Origin: Planctomycetota bacterium
GTDB taxonomy: Bacteria; Planctomycetota; UBA1135
Assembly (NCBI GenBank): GCA_002705055.1
Contig: PAHY01000021.1
Span: 46,086-110,085 of the forward strand
Direction: 5' to 3'
Length of the DNA stretch: 64,000 nt
Shown here: positions 53,948-63,612 of the stretch, piece after piece
Numbering within the stretch: the first letter of the stretch is position 1
How the letters are laid out: each line of letters begins with the position of its first letter
Position numbers and translations under genes: made by a program
Notes under the pieces: model-generated
Seen by the model: only the letters and a program-made list of their open reading frames with translations
Database searches by the model: none
Told to the model about the DNA's origin: nothing

Positions 53948-56900
53948 TCATTCCAGCCCTGCAAGCTCCACTTGCAGGGCTGTTCGCTTCCATCTGCGCG
54001 CCGGCTCAAGACTCGCCCAGCTCAAGAGGTCATCCTGATGGCCGACAAAGCGCAGATACCGCACCTCACTCTGGTGCGCCTGCCAGCTTGCCCACTCTTT
54101 GCCAGAAGGCAGATCGAGCAGATGCACCCTCCCGGACTCCGTTCCGTACGCAAGCTGCGTCCCGGCAGAGTCGATGTCGAAGCTCGCCCATTCAGGATCA
54201 GTTCCGACCGGAATCTGGGCCACAAGTCGTTCGACTTCGCGATCCCAGACGAAGAGCTGGTACTCCTCGGCGCGGATGAGGAGCGCGAGAAAGCGCCCGT
54301 CCTCGCTGATCCGTGCGTTGCGACGATGGAGCTCCGAAGCCTGCGGCATGCCGGGCCAGGAGAAGGGCACGAGCGCATAGTCTCCATTCTCCTGAACCCG
54401 AGCAAGCGTGGGGTGTGCGGGGTCATCGTCGGCGGGAGTGGCAACCAACCAGCCCCCTCGGTCAGAGCGGTCGATCCATGCGGCCGCAGGGAGCTGGTCA
54501 AGTGGACGACGCACACCATCGGGGAATCGAACCAGACTGAACGCCGACCCCTGCCTCTCGATCACCCACAGATCAAGCTTCGGATCAAACCCGCCATGCA
54601 AGAACTCAGCTCCAGACGCCGGAACCAAGTGAGTGGCCAACCCCGTATCCAAGTCCCAGGCCGTACAAAGATCGGGACCGATTTCGAATAGACGCTCTGT
54701 AGGCGGATCATAGAGCAGTTCGTAAACCGCTCTTGTCCGTCGATCCGCTTGGAGCTGCTGGATGCCGAGCTTTGCATCCTGCTGGCTCGACCAGGAGTGC
54801 ACAGCCTCCCGCCGCTGTGCGTGAATGAACGCGAAGTTCTTCCCCGCAAAGTCAGTGCTGAACATGCCCCCTGAAACTCCGCGGTGCGGCACCGGATGCT
54901 CTTCGAGATAGCGCGGGAGCTCGCGCAGAGTCCATCGGCGAGAGACCCCTGCGCGCGCGTGGCTTGACCATCCCCTCCCGCTGGGCAACCAGGCGAGAGA
55001 CTCGATCCGTCCCGCGTGGGCATCGGCGAGTCGCATCGTCACCTGGCCGGACAGAGGATCGACCAACTCGATCGCACTTGATTGAGTCGCAATGAGTAGT
55101 CGCTCCGCCTCGCGATCAAGAACCATGCCTGGCGCATGAGCCCATTCGACCGGCTCAGTGAGAGTCCTGGACCAAACAATCTCAGCCCCCTCAGTACGAA
55201 CCCTCGCCAGCGTATCCTGGCCGGAACCATGGGCCGGCCCCGCGACAACGATCAGATCAAGAGTGTCCCCGGTTGGCAGTGCCGCCGCCTTCACCGGCAT
55301 GCCGAAATCCATGCGCGCCAACGACGGCGCAGCGAGATCCGCTGAAGCCGAAGCAAGGTCGAAGACTTCTGCAACATTCGGCTCTGGCTGCACGACGATC
55401 CGTTCTGAATCCGGAGAGAATGCGAGCCACGGATAGCGCGTCGTCCCAGCGCGCTTGCCAAGTATCAGTGCCCCGGTAGCGAGATCCCACACGGCAAAAC
55501 CACGCGGCGACGGCAACGTCACACGTGATTCCCGCGGAGCCACACTGAGTGCAATCTTCGTGCCGTCCGGTGAGAACTCAATCTTCCAGAGCCGCAGGTG
55601 CCGATCGGGCTGTCGCTCTCCCGCTTGCAACTGCAACTCCCCCGGGATCGGTAGTCGTTGCAGACGCCGCTCGTCACGCAAGTCCCAAAGATCGAGGTAC
55701 TCCTCGCTTGGCCCTGGAACCGCAATCGCACCACCGTCATCGCTCACCGCGATGCCTTCCTGGCAATCAAGAAGATCACCCGCCTTGGAACGCGCTTCCA
55801 GCTTTCCGGTTCGGAGATCATAAAGGCATACCTCACGCGTCTGCAGGCCATCAGCAGTCGGGAGGACGCGCCGTGTCGCGAGCCACTGTCCATTGTGGGA
55901 GACCGCCCCCAGCGCATACCCGTCGTGATCGAGCTCACGTATGACCCGCGCATCTCCGGTGCATGCCGCGTCCATCCGAAGGCTGCGAATACTCGCCAGG
56001 GACGGTAGCTCAAGCGCGTCCGCACCGAGATCCAGAGCACGCCTGCGCGCTGCCGCCGCCTCGGCGAGGCGTGCCTCCATTTTCCAGCTTCGGCCTAACT
56101 CATTGCCTGCTTTCAAGAGACGAGTTTGCTCAATGCGGCTGGAGGCCAGGCTGATCTCAGCTGACGCCCAAGCGTCGGCCCGCTGCAGAGCGATCTGGCG
56201 CATCGTATCTGCCACCCAGAACGCCGCGACCGCCCCGAGCAACAAGAGAATGAACACTGTCGTCGGTGCCGGATTGCGACGCATCCAGCGACCAGTTCGA
56301 CTCACCATGCTGACCGGGCGCGCCTGAATCGGCTTGCCAGCCTGCACCCGGGCAAGTTCATCCGCAAACTCCAGTGCACTCTGATAGCGGCCGGCGAGAC
56401 TCTTGTTCAACGCCGTTTGCACCACCACTGCCAAGTCACGCGGGATTCGTCGATTCATGCTCTGCAAGCCGGTCGGTTCTTCCTGCTCGATCGCACGCGC
56501 AACGGCTTCGATGCTGTGTCCACGGAAGGGTCGCTCGCCGGCAATCAACTCGTACAGCGTGACCCCAAGAGCCCACACATCTCCACGTGGATCGCGTTGA
56601 CCATCGCCTCCACGCAATCTCTCGGGAGAAAGATAGTGAGGAGTTCCCACAAGGTCGCCGGAGCGCGTGAGCGTGGGCGTATCGCCCTGCACGGCACGCG
56701 CCAACCCGAAGTCCACGATCACCGGGTCGCCCTGCTCATCCACCAGAATGTTGGACGGCTTGACGTCCCGGTGAATGACTCCGGCGCGATGCGCGGCGTG
56801 GAGCGCACGAGCGACTTTCTCAATCAGTGCGATGGACTGTTCGGCGGAGAGATCGCCGATCCGCTCATTGAGCGGCTGACCTCGAATGAGGCGCATCGCC

Positions 56901-57325
56901 AGATAGGCGTGTCCGTCGATCGCGCCTGCGTCATGCACCACGCAGATCCCCGGATGATCCAACCGCGACACCGCTTCCATTTCACGGGCCACCGCCGCTG
57001 GCATTCGCCCATCGGGCCCAGCGAGCGCACGGGGAAGTACCTTGAGTGCCACGCGCCGCCCCATGTGCTCGTCGAGAGCTTCGTAGACGATGCCCTGCCC
57101 ACCTTCGCCGATCACCTTGAGCAATCGATAGTTGCCCAAGCGCTCCACCTCTGCGCCGGCATTGTGAACGACGCTCGCATACTCGGAACGAATCTGCTCT
57201 GCGATTCCCGGGAAACGATCGAGGTAGTACTCGACCTCAAAAACGCGGCCGTGCTCGCGATCCTGAATCAGCTGCTCCAAGAACGCGAGCACAGCTCGCT
57301 CACGGGTGGAATCGTTCGAGGCCAC
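53948..57325 (-). CDS. membrane Ser/Thr protein kinase with WD40-like C-terminus
   Basis: 1125 residues from GTG 57325, 23 bp after the previous stop; the open frame reaches 57415 inside that gene. Residues 1-60 are an acidic helical region. Kinase at about 65-325: glycine loop GEGGQG (73-78), Lys in VALK (95), HRDVKPSN (185-192), DFG (205-207), GTPHYLSPE. Then RARPVSMVSR, TM helix at about 355-371 (TTVFILLLLGAVAAFWV), coiled coil, and WD40-like repeats to the end (DLRTGKLEARS, FSPDGTKIALSVAPRE, FSPDSERIVVQPE). This is the standard planctomycete kinase design. Third member downstream of an ECF sigma gene. Codon use is less GC-biased than the neighbours. Confidence 0.9.
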   Translation of the reverse strand: MASNDSTRERAVLAFLEQLIQDREHGRVFEVEYYLDRFPGIAEQIRSEYASVVHNAGAEVERLGNYRLLKVIGEGGQGIVYEALDEHMGRRVALKVLPRALAGPDGRMPAAVAREMEAVSRLDHPGICVVHDAGAIDGHAYLAMRLIRGQPLNERIGDLSAEQSIALIEKVARALHAAHRAGVIHRDVKPSNILVDEQGDPVIVDFGLARAVQGDTPTLTRSGDLVGTPHYLSPERLRGGDGQRDPRGDVWALGVTLYELIAGERPFRGHSIEAVARAIEQEEPTGLQSMNRRIPRDLAVVVQTALNKSLAGRYQSALEFADELARVQAGKPIQARPVSMVSRTGRWMRRNPAPTTVFILLLLGAVAAFWVADTMRQIALQRADAWASAEISLASSRIEQTRLLKAGNELGRSWKMEARLAEAAAARRRALDLGADALELPSLASIRSLRMDAACTGDARVIRELDHDGYALGAVSHNGQWLATRRVLPTADGLQTREVCLYDLRTGKLEARSKAGDLLDCQEGIAVSDDGGAIAVPGPSEEYLDLWDLRDERRLQRLPIPGELQLQAGERQPDRHLRLWKIEFSPDGTKIALSVAPRESRVTLPSPRGFAVWDLATGALILGKRAGTTRYPWLAFSPDSERIVVQPEPNVAEVFDLASASADLAAPSLARMDFGMPVKAAALPTGDTLDLIVVAGPAHGSGQDTLARVRTEGAEIVWSRTLTEPVEWAHAPGMVLDREAERLLIATQSSAIELVDPLSGQVTMRLADAHAGRIESLAWLPSGRGWSSHARAGVSRRWTLRELPRYLEEHPVPHRGVSGGMFSTDFAGKNFAFIHAQRREAVHSWSSQQDAKLGIQQLQADRRTRAVYELLYDPPTERLFEIGPDLCTAWDLDTGLATHLVPASGAEFLHGGFDPKLDLWVIERQGSAFSLVRFPDGVRRPLDQLPAAAWIDRSDRGGWLVATPADDDPAHPTLARVQENGDYALVPFSWPGMPQASELHRRNARISEDGRFLALLIRAEEYQLFVWDREVERLVAQIPVGTDPEWASFDIDSAGTQLAYGTESGRVHLLDLPSGKEWASWQAHQSEVRYLRFVGHQDDLLSWASLEPARRWKRTALQVELAGLE
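53954..53982. terminator. 12-bp perfect hairpin at the convergent gene ends
   Basis: CAGCCCTGCAAG / CTTGCAGGGCTG with a 5-base loop, located in the last codons of the kinase gene (minus strand) and 43 bases after the acyl-CoA dehydrogenase stop (plus strand). A T-containing TTCGCTT follows on the plus strand. Probable terminator for the dehydrogenase transcript. Confidence 0.55.
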
Positions 57326-57348
57326 GACTCCGAAGGATAGTCGCGTTT

Positions 57349-58899
57349 CTAGAACTGAACCGGGACAACATTGCTCAAGCGGCAGCGATCCATGTCCAAC
57401 GCTTGCAGATACCATCGAGTGCCAACCAGAGACGGCGCAACCACTCGGGAGTGCACCACCTTGCCGGCACCATCTGCGACCGCTGCGGCCACCTTGGCAA
57501 CGGGTGCGCTCAAGCCAGATTCAAGAAGACTGCCATGGCACTGAATGAGCGCATTGCCGCGGCGCGAACTGGCCCCTACCAGCACTCGGCTCCCCGGTCC
57601 GGCGTTTAACACGGTTGCCGTGTTGACCTGACCAGCGACACCAGGATCGAGCGGCAGCAGAGTGGGATCTGGATCGAGGTCGATGCGATAGATCCCCTCG
57701 CGACCATCAGCGAGCGTGGCTTCAAAGACGACCCAGCGGCCACTATCCGAAAGGAAGTAGCTGAATTCGTCTGTTTCGATCTCCTCAATCGCCACACCAC
57801 CGATCATGGTGATTCCTTCTCGAACGAGGACTCGATCATTGAGAAACAGGGCCTCGTCCTGATTCCCATTGGGATCATTGAAACTGCCGTACCAGAGGAC
57901 ATCACCCGTATCCGCAATGTCAACCTCCTTGCCATGCAGATAGCGCAGGACGTATGGAGCGATATCTGGCAACGCGTCGCCGTACTGAACAAGCGGATGA
58001 CCATTGACGATGAGAGCGTCTCGAATCGACGTCGAATTCAGCTTCGTCGTGAAGACGTAGTCGCCGCGGCTATTCACCGCCATCATGGCATTCTCAAGAT
58101 TGGACCAGTCCAAGCCTCCGCCAACCGAGGACGGCTCTCCATCTCGAGCAAGCTCGACTCCGTTCATCCAAATGACGCTTTTTTGTGGCCCGCCATCGCT
58201 GACGCGCACCGTTGCAATCACATCGCCGGAATCATTCATATCTGACTGCCGAGACGTTCCTGGCATCCGCAGAATGGTGGATCCGTTCAACAGGTCGCCT
58301 TCACGCAGGATGATCTCTTCCGATCCGGTCGGGAGTCCCTGAGGATCCACTCCCAGCTTGACGAGAACGCGGTGATCAACACCCGTGGTTCCGTCTTCAT
58401 AGTCGGCATCTGCGAGAACTGTACCTGTGTCGTTGAACTGGACCTCATCCCAGTCGTGCCACCTTGACCCGGCGGGCACCGCGGGATCGAGAACTGCATC
58501 GGACTCAAGCGCAAACAGCGAGTCAAACTCGTAGTAAAGACCTTCGTCATCGAGCAAGCCAGTGGGGTTATTCGTAAACCCCATGCTGTAGAAAACCTGA
58601 CCGGCCTCATTCATGGACAGGCCATGCGTCCAGTTCCAACGCGCTCCGGCCCCGGGGCCATCCCCGAGCAACTCGCGAAACTCATGAGCGAGCGCACCGT
58701 TTCGAACGAGGCAAAACTCATTGGTGGCGCGATCCCACAAGACCTGAGCGTGCCATTCACCGGCATCATTGATCTGCAGTTTGTCGAAACGCAGTACGTG
58801 GTAGGGCGTGCCCCCAATGACATCGCCGATCTCCATCAATGGAGTCGGTTCCTGGGCTGCAGCGAGGGACAAGATGGAAAAAGACAGGGTAGAAAGCAT
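57349..58899 (-). CDS. exported NxxG-repeat protein
   Basis: 516 residues from ATG 58899, chosen for the signal peptide (MLSTLSFSILSLAAAQ); the frame is open to 59004 from a TTG overlapping the sigma stop. Repeats of the form N-x-x-G followed by a hydrophobic beta-strand recur: INDAGEWHAQV, MNEAGQVFYSM, FNDTGTVLADA, MNDSGDVIATV, VNSRGDYVFTT, IADTGDVLWYG. Two other genes named NxxGxxAF-type tandem repeat proteins come to mind. The C-terminus resembles a sortable or Ig-like tail (QVNTATVLNAGPGSRVLVG). It is 82 bp downstream of the ECF sigma gene and 23 bp upstream of the kinase. Confidence 0.78.
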   Translation of the reverse strand: MLSTLSFSILSLAAAQEPTPLMEIGDVIGGTPYHVLRFDKLQINDAGEWHAQVLWDRATNEFCLVRNGALAHEFRELLGDGPGAGARWNWTHGLSMNEAGQVFYSMGFTNNPTGLLDDEGLYYEFDSLFALESDAVLDPAVPAGSRWHDWDEVQFNDTGTVLADADYEDGTTGVDHRVLVKLGVDPQGLPTGSEEIILREGDLLNGSTILRMPGTSRQSDMNDSGDVIATVRVSDGGPQKSVIWMNGVELARDGEPSSVGGGLDWSNLENAMMAVNSRGDYVFTTKLNSTSIRDALIVNGHPLVQYGDALPDIAPYVLRYLHGKEVDIADTGDVLWYGSFNDPNGNQDEALFLNDRVLVREGITMIGGVAIEEIETDEFSYFLSDSGRWVVFEATLADGREGIYRIDLDPDPTLLPLDPGVAGQVNTATVLNAGPGSRVLVGASSRRGNALIQCHGSLLESGLSAPVAKVAAAVADGAGKVVHSRVVAPSLVGTRWYLQALDMDRCRLSNVVPVQF

Positions 58900-58981
58900 G
58901 TGCAGGAGAGGGGAATCGCTGTGCGGTTCATCCGCATTCCCTCCTACTCCGTCGCTGACCCGCCTCGCTGGACAGTTTTCT

Positions 58982-59536
58982 CTAGAAAATCTCGTCCACG
59001 GCAAGAAAGGCGCGAGCAGAAGGAATCTCCCTCAACCTTGCGCATAACCGCTGCCAACGCTTGGCAGCGTGGGCCTCCGAGCAACCCAGCAACTCGGCGA
59101 CTTCGGCATGAGTAAGCCCTTCCATCCCGTGATAAAGGAGAATCTGCCGATCTTGCTCAGAGAGCTTCTCAAGATCATTGAGGACCCGCTGAATCGCTTC
59201 ATCCCTCCGAACCCGGCGACTGACCGTCGTCCATTCCGCAGGCATACGCTGCGCCTGCCCGGGCGACATCGGCTGGCCGGGAAGTAGGCGACCGCGCGCG
59301 AGGCGACGTAGTGCTTCTGCAGCAACACGACTGGCGACACCAAACAACCAGGGACGGAATGCGCCACTCCTCGGGTCAAATCGCTCGCGCGCCGCCCAGG
59401 CCGCGAGGCAGACTTCCTGCTCCAGGTCCTCGGGGGTGATCGCCCTCCCGATGGGTCCCTGGCAGCGCAATCGTGCCCAGGCGTGCAAGGCTGGGGCGAG
59501 ACTCTCGTACTCGCGTAGGAAGCCCGCGGCATCCAT
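58982..59536 (-). CDS. ECF-type RNA polymerase sigma factor
   Basis: 184 residues from ATG 59536, two bases after the VWA gene stop, so translation is probably coupled. Region 2: 'PEDLEQEVCLAAWAARERFD' and RPWLFGVASRVAAEALRR; region 4: LEKLSEQDRQILLYHGMEGL then 'THAEVAELLGCSEAHAAKRW'. It has the normal ECF length. No anti-sigma is adjacent; the cluster holds a VWA lipoprotein upstream and a protein kinase downstream, which is similar in kind to the pair at 5592-8977. Confidence 0.88.
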   Translation of the reverse strand: MDAAGFLREYESLAPALHAWARLRCQGPIGRAITPEDLEQEVCLAAWAARERFDPRSGAFRPWLFGVASRVAAEALRRLARGRLLPGQPMSPGQAQRMPAEWTTVSRRVRRDEAIQRVLNDLEKLSEQDRQILLYHGMEGLTHAEVAELLGCSEAHAAKRWQRLCARLREIPSARAFLAVDEIF

Positions 59537-59538
59537 TG

Positions 59539-61536
59539 CTACGGGATCGTGACGGCCGATTGCCAATTGCCGCCGATCAGTTCGCCCGGGTCGCCGCCGT
59601 AGAACAACACACCGTTGGAGTACAGCGTGTTGTCCCAGGTGAAAGGGAGATCGAAGCCGCCGCCGCCGATGTTGGCGATCTCGACCGCGAACATCCGACC
59701 GAAGTCGCCGAAGCTCGCATCGGGGCCGCTGGCTTCCCACCAGTCGCCGACGCGCTGCACCGTCCAACCCACCAAAGGTCCGGTCGTATCGATGCTGACG
59801 CTGATGTCATCCTGCACCAGCGGCGTGCCGGTGGGATCGAACTGGAAGCGGATCGATGAGATCCGCCGCGGCAGATGCTCGCCGACAAAAGCGAAGCGGG
59901 CCGTGCCCGCCGTGACCTCGACCGGGCTGGCGCTGACGATGCCCTCTCGGGTATCGCCGTCGATCGCCGCGCCGTCGACGGTGCGCACGATCGGCTCGAG
60001 CACGCGCGTGCCATTCGCTGTGACCCACAGGGTCAGCTCAAAGCTGCCCGCCTGCGCGGTGACGTAGGCCACCTTGTACTGCCCGCTGAGCTCGGCGTCG
60101 ATCTGGTCAAAGCGAGCCAGCAGCTCGCTGATCTGCTCGGCGTGGAAGTAGCGACCGCCAGTCTCGTTGGAGATGCGCTCGAGCTCGAGCTCGTCGACCC
60201 CGCGCACGTCCTCGACGCCGACGTTGAAGATCGTCACGTCGCGCGCCTGCGCCTTGTCGATGATCGACTGGGGCGTGGCGGTGCTGGAGGTGTCGAAGCC
60301 GTCCGACAGGAAGGCGAGCACCGTCACCCGCGCGGGATCCGGGGTGGCCGGGAACAGCTCGAGGCCGCTGTCGATGGCATCCCAGGCCGAGCTGAAGCCG
60401 TGGAAGGGCGCGTAGTCGCGGACCGCCGCCCAGGCAGCGCTCTTATTGGTCGTGAACGGAACCAGGGTCGAGTAGTTGTCGCCGAGCTGGTTATCGTGGA
60501 ACTCGACGACGGCGATGCGGTGCTGCGGCGCGCGGTCAAAGATCAGCCGCCGCGCTGCGTCCTTCATGGTGTCGATCCCGGTCCCGCCGCCGGCGGCGCG
60601 CATCGATTCGGTGTAATCGAGCACCAGCACCAGATCGAGATCCAGCTCTTCGGCGCCACGCAGGTGGACCGGACTCTCCACTTCATCGAGCGGCGCTCCG
60701 TCCTCGAGGACCTCGGGCACCAGATCGATGCCCAGGCGACTGCGGCCGATCACCACCGGCTCGTCGTCGACATCGCGCAGCGAAAACAGCATCTCGACCC
60801 GCTTGGGCGCGCGGTGGCCCTCGCGGACGTTGTCGAAAGTCAGTTCGGCCGACGCGCCGATGCGCTCGGCGCGGGCTGAATCGACCAGCAGCTCCCCGCC
60901 GATGAAGTGAGTGATCACCGGCCCGCCTTCGGCATCGAGCTGCATGTTCTCGCGGGTGGTCTGCCAGAACAGACTGCCGTCAATCCGCCAGGTGATCGTG
61001 CCGCGCAGCAGGTCGAGCTCGACGCGGTAGTCGGCGAAAGCGCCGGCGGCGACGGTCGAGGTAGGACCACTGACCACCACGGCTAGGTCCTCGTCGAGAA
61101 CCACGGGCTGCACCGTCCAGCGCGCTTCGCCTTCGGCGTAGCTGATCCGCCAGCGTGCGCTGTAGACATCCGGGTTCTCGGTGCCTTCGCGATAACCCAG
61201 GATCAGCTCGGCGCGCGACTCATCGACGGTGCTGCTGGCCGCCATCCGCGCCTCGAAGGCGTGGTAGTAACCCCGCTTGCGCAGCTCGACGATCGAGCGC
61301 GCCACCCCGAAGCCGGCATCGTCCGAGCGCAGCTCGAGGCGACCGTCGCGGACCCGCGGCTCTTTGCCGCCCTGGCGGCGCTGGGCATCCCAGGCCCGGC
61401 CGCGCAGCGAACTGAAGTCGTCCTCGAACACCGCCGTGAACTCAAACTCGTTCTCGGTCGGGGGCGTCAGCTTGCACCCGGTCGTGCCAAGCAGCAGACC
61501 GACCAGGGCCAGAATCAGGACTCGCGAGACGCTCAT
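59539..61536 (-). CDS. lipoprotein with concanavalin-like and von Willebrand factor A domains
   Basis: 665 residues from ATG 61536. Signal with TTGC near residue 21 (LALVGLLLGTTGCKL), probably lipidated although the lipobox is weak. Residues about 30-220 read as a beta-sandwich/concanavalin-like domain (EDDFSSLRGRAWDAQRRQGG, 'YYHAFEARMAASSTVDESRA'). About 290-480 is a VWA domain: LDLVLVLDYTESMRAAGG (DxTxS MIDAS), TVLAFLSDGFDTSSTATP, DVTIFNVGVEDV. The C-terminal 170 residues are beta-rich. A cell-surface adhesion or sensor role is likely. First gene of the sigma-kinase cluster; 78 bp separate it from the divergent OPT gene. Confidence 0.85.
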   Translation of the reverse strand: MSVSRVLILALVGLLLGTTGCKLTPPTENEFEFTAVFEDDFSSLRGRAWDAQRRQGGKEPRVRDGRLELRSDDAGFGVARSIVELRKRGYYHAFEARMAASSTVDESRAELILGYREGTENPDVYSARWRISYAEGEARWTVQPVVLDEDLAVVVSGPTSTVAAGAFADYRVELDLLRGTITWRIDGSLFWQTTRENMQLDAEGGPVITHFIGGELLVDSARAERIGASAELTFDNVREGHRAPKRVEMLFSLRDVDDEPVVIGRSRLGIDLVPEVLEDGAPLDEVESPVHLRGAEELDLDLVLVLDYTESMRAAGGGTGIDTMKDAARRLIFDRAPQHRIAVVEFHDNQLGDNYSTLVPFTTNKSAAWAAVRDYAPFHGFSSAWDAIDSGLELFPATPDPARVTVLAFLSDGFDTSSTATPQSIIDKAQARDVTIFNVGVEDVRGVDELELERISNETGGRYFHAEQISELLARFDQIDAELSGQYKVAYVTAQAGSFELTLWVTANGTRVLEPIVRTVDGAAIDGDTREGIVSASPVEVTAGTARFAFVGEHLPRRISSIRFQFDPTGTPLVQDDISVSIDTTGPLVGWTVQRVGDWWEASGPDASFGDFGRMFAVEIANIGGGGFDLPFTWDNTLYSNGVLFYGGDPGELIGGNWQSAVTIP

Positions 61537-61614
61537 CACGGCCCCCCAGGATAACCGCCGGGGCCAGCCTTGCACGGGGCCGGAGGGTCGCGGCGCTGCT
61601 AGAGTTGGCGCGCG

Positions 61615-63612
61615 ATGGCTCTGTTCCAGAAAGCCCCCTCCACCCCCGATGACATGGAGGCGAGCCGCCCGCTCGAGATCGAGCCGGGCGTCGTCGCCAA
61701 CATGGACGAAGACGAGTGGTACGCCAAGGCGTATCGCGGCGATTCGGTGCCGCAGCTCACGGTCCGCGCGGTCGTGATGGGCTCGATCCTCGGCTTCGTC
61801 CTGGCCTTCACCAACCTCTACATCGGGCTCAAGACGGGCTGGCACCTAGGCGTCGCCATCACCGCCTGCATCCTGTCCTTCTCGATCTGGCGCATGCTGC
61901 TCAGCGCCAAGCTGGTCAAGACGCAGATGACCATCCTCGAGAATAACTGCATGCAGTCGACGGCCTCGGCTGCCGGTTACTCGACGGGGGGCACCTTCGT
62001 CTCGGCGATCGCCGCGCTGCTGATGATGTCGGCGACGCCCGACAACGACATGCTCGGCGAGCACCTGCCCTGGCATGTGCTGGTGCTCTGGACCTTCTTC
62101 CTGGCCGTGCTCGGGGTGACCTTGGCCATCCCGATGAAGCGGAACATGATCAACCAGGAGAAGTTGAAGTTCCCTTCGGGCCTCGCCGCTGCTTCGACGC
62201 TGCAGTCGCTCTACGCCGATGCCGCCGAGGCCACGCGCAAGGCCAAGGTGCTGGCCTATGCCGCCATCTTCGGCGCGATCTGGCCGCCGCTGATCGACCT
62301 CAAGGTGCGCGTGGTCGACGGCGCGCGTACCACTCTGATCGGCGGAACGCAGAAGCTGTTCGACTTCCTCCCGGGCGCGGGCATCAACCGCGATTCCGGC
62401 GCCGCCTTCAAGCCTTCGGACTGGACCATCAAGTGGGACATGAACCCGGTCATGATCGGCGCCGGCATGCTGGTCGGCCTGCGGGTCTCGCTCAGCATGC
62501 TCGCCGCGGCGATCGCGCTGGCCTACGTGATCGGCCCGGCCGCCTATGAGATCGCCTGGACTGGCCCGGACGGCGACACCCTTTACGCGGTCTCCTCGCC
62601 CGGCCGCGCCTGGCGCGAGATCGGCCTGTGGCTGGGCGCGCCGATCATGGTGGCCAGCGGCCTCCTGAGCTTCGCGCTGCAGTGGAAGACGATTGTCCGC
62701 GCCTTCTCGGGCTTCAAGGGCGGCGGCGAAGGCAGCGCGCAGGACGGCGTCGAGGTGCCGGGCTCCTGGTTCCTGTGGGGCGCGATTCTCTCTGGCGCAG
62801 GTGTGGTGTGGATCGCTCACCTCTACTTCGGCGTGCCGATCCTGCTGGGCGCGCTGGCGGTCGCCTTGACCTTCGTGCTGGCGCTGGTGGCCTGCCGCGC
62901 GACCGGTGAATCGGACATCACCCCTACCGGCGCGATGGGCAAGATCATGCAGATCACTTATGGCGTGCTGATCCCGCAGAACGCCACCGCCAACCTGATG
63001 ACGGCCGGCATCACCTCCGGCGCCGCCTCGTCGAGCGCCGACCTGCTGAACGACCTGAAGTCCGGCTATCTGCTGGGCGCCAACCCGCGCCGCCAGTTCA
63101 TCGCTCAGTTCCTCGGCATCTTCAGCGGCACGGTCGCGACCGTGATCGGCTTCAAGCTGCTGATCCCCGATGCCACCGCGATGATGCCGGTGACCCTGGC
63201 CGACGGCACGGTGCAGCAGCCGGACTTCCCGGCGCCCGCCGCCGTGGCCTGGAAGGCCGTCGCCGATCTCTTCAGCAGCGAGCACGGCATCAACGGCATG
63301 CACCCCTCGCACCGGATCGCGATCTGGTGGGGCCTCGGGATCGGCGCCTTCCTGGTGCTGGCCGAGAAGTTCATGCCGAAGGAGAAGCGCAAGTACATCC
63401 CGTCGGCGACCGGCCTGGGCCTGGGTCTGATCCTGCCCTTCTACTACCCGCTCTCGATGACGGTCGGCGCCGTGGCCGCGCGCCTCTGGGAGAAGAAGGA
63501 CCAGAAGTCGCACGATGACTTCATGGTGCCGACTTCAGCCGGCATCATCGCCGGGGTCTCGATCATCGGGGTGATCGTCGCCGTCCTGAACGTCATCCTG
63601 TTCGCGGACTGA
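61615..63612 (+). CDS. OPT-family oligopeptide transporter
   Basis: 665 residues with at least thirteen hydrophobic segments. The N-terminal stretch 'PQLTVRAVVMGSILGFVLAF' then TNLYIGLKTGWHLGVAITAC is the OPT hallmark, followed by 'QMTILENNCMQSTASAAGYS', 'FPSGLAAASTLQSLYADAAE' and the C-terminal FLVLAEKFMPKEKRKYIPSA. Substrates of the bacterial OPT/YSL subgroup include peptides and metal chelates; which applies here is unknown. Start ATG 61615. Its 3' end overlaps the convergent lipid-kinase-like gene by 20 bp. Confidence 0.92.
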   Translation: MALFQKAPSTPDDMEASRPLEIEPGVVANMDEDEWYAKAYRGDSVPQLTVRAVVMGSILGFVLAFTNLYIGLKTGWHLGVAITACILSFSIWRMLLSAKLVKTQMTILENNCMQSTASAAGYSTGGTFVSAIAALLMMSATPDNDMLGEHLPWHVLVLWTFFLAVLGVTLAIPMKRNMINQEKLKFPSGLAAASTLQSLYADAAEATRKAKVLAYAAIFGAIWPPLIDLKVRVVDGARTTLIGGTQKLFDFLPGAGINRDSGAAFKPSDWTIKWDMNPVMIGAGMLVGLRVSLSMLAAAIALAYVIGPAAYEIAWTGPDGDTLYAVSSPGRAWREIGLWLGAPIMVASGLLSFALQWKTIVRAFSGFKGGGEGSAQDGVEVPGSWFLWGAILSGAGVVWIAHLYFGVPILLGALAVALTFVLALVACRATGESDITPTGAMGKIMQITYGVLIPQNATANLMTAGITSGAASSSADLLNDLKSGYLLGANPRRQFIAQFLGIFSGTVATVIGFKLLIPDATAMMPVTLADGTVQQPDFPAPAAVAWKAVADLFSSEHGINGMHPSHRIAIWWGLGIGAFLVLAEKFMPKEKRKYIPSATGLGLGLILPFYYPLSMTVGAVAARLWEKKDQKSHDDFMVPTSAGIIAGVSIIGVIVAVLNVILFAD

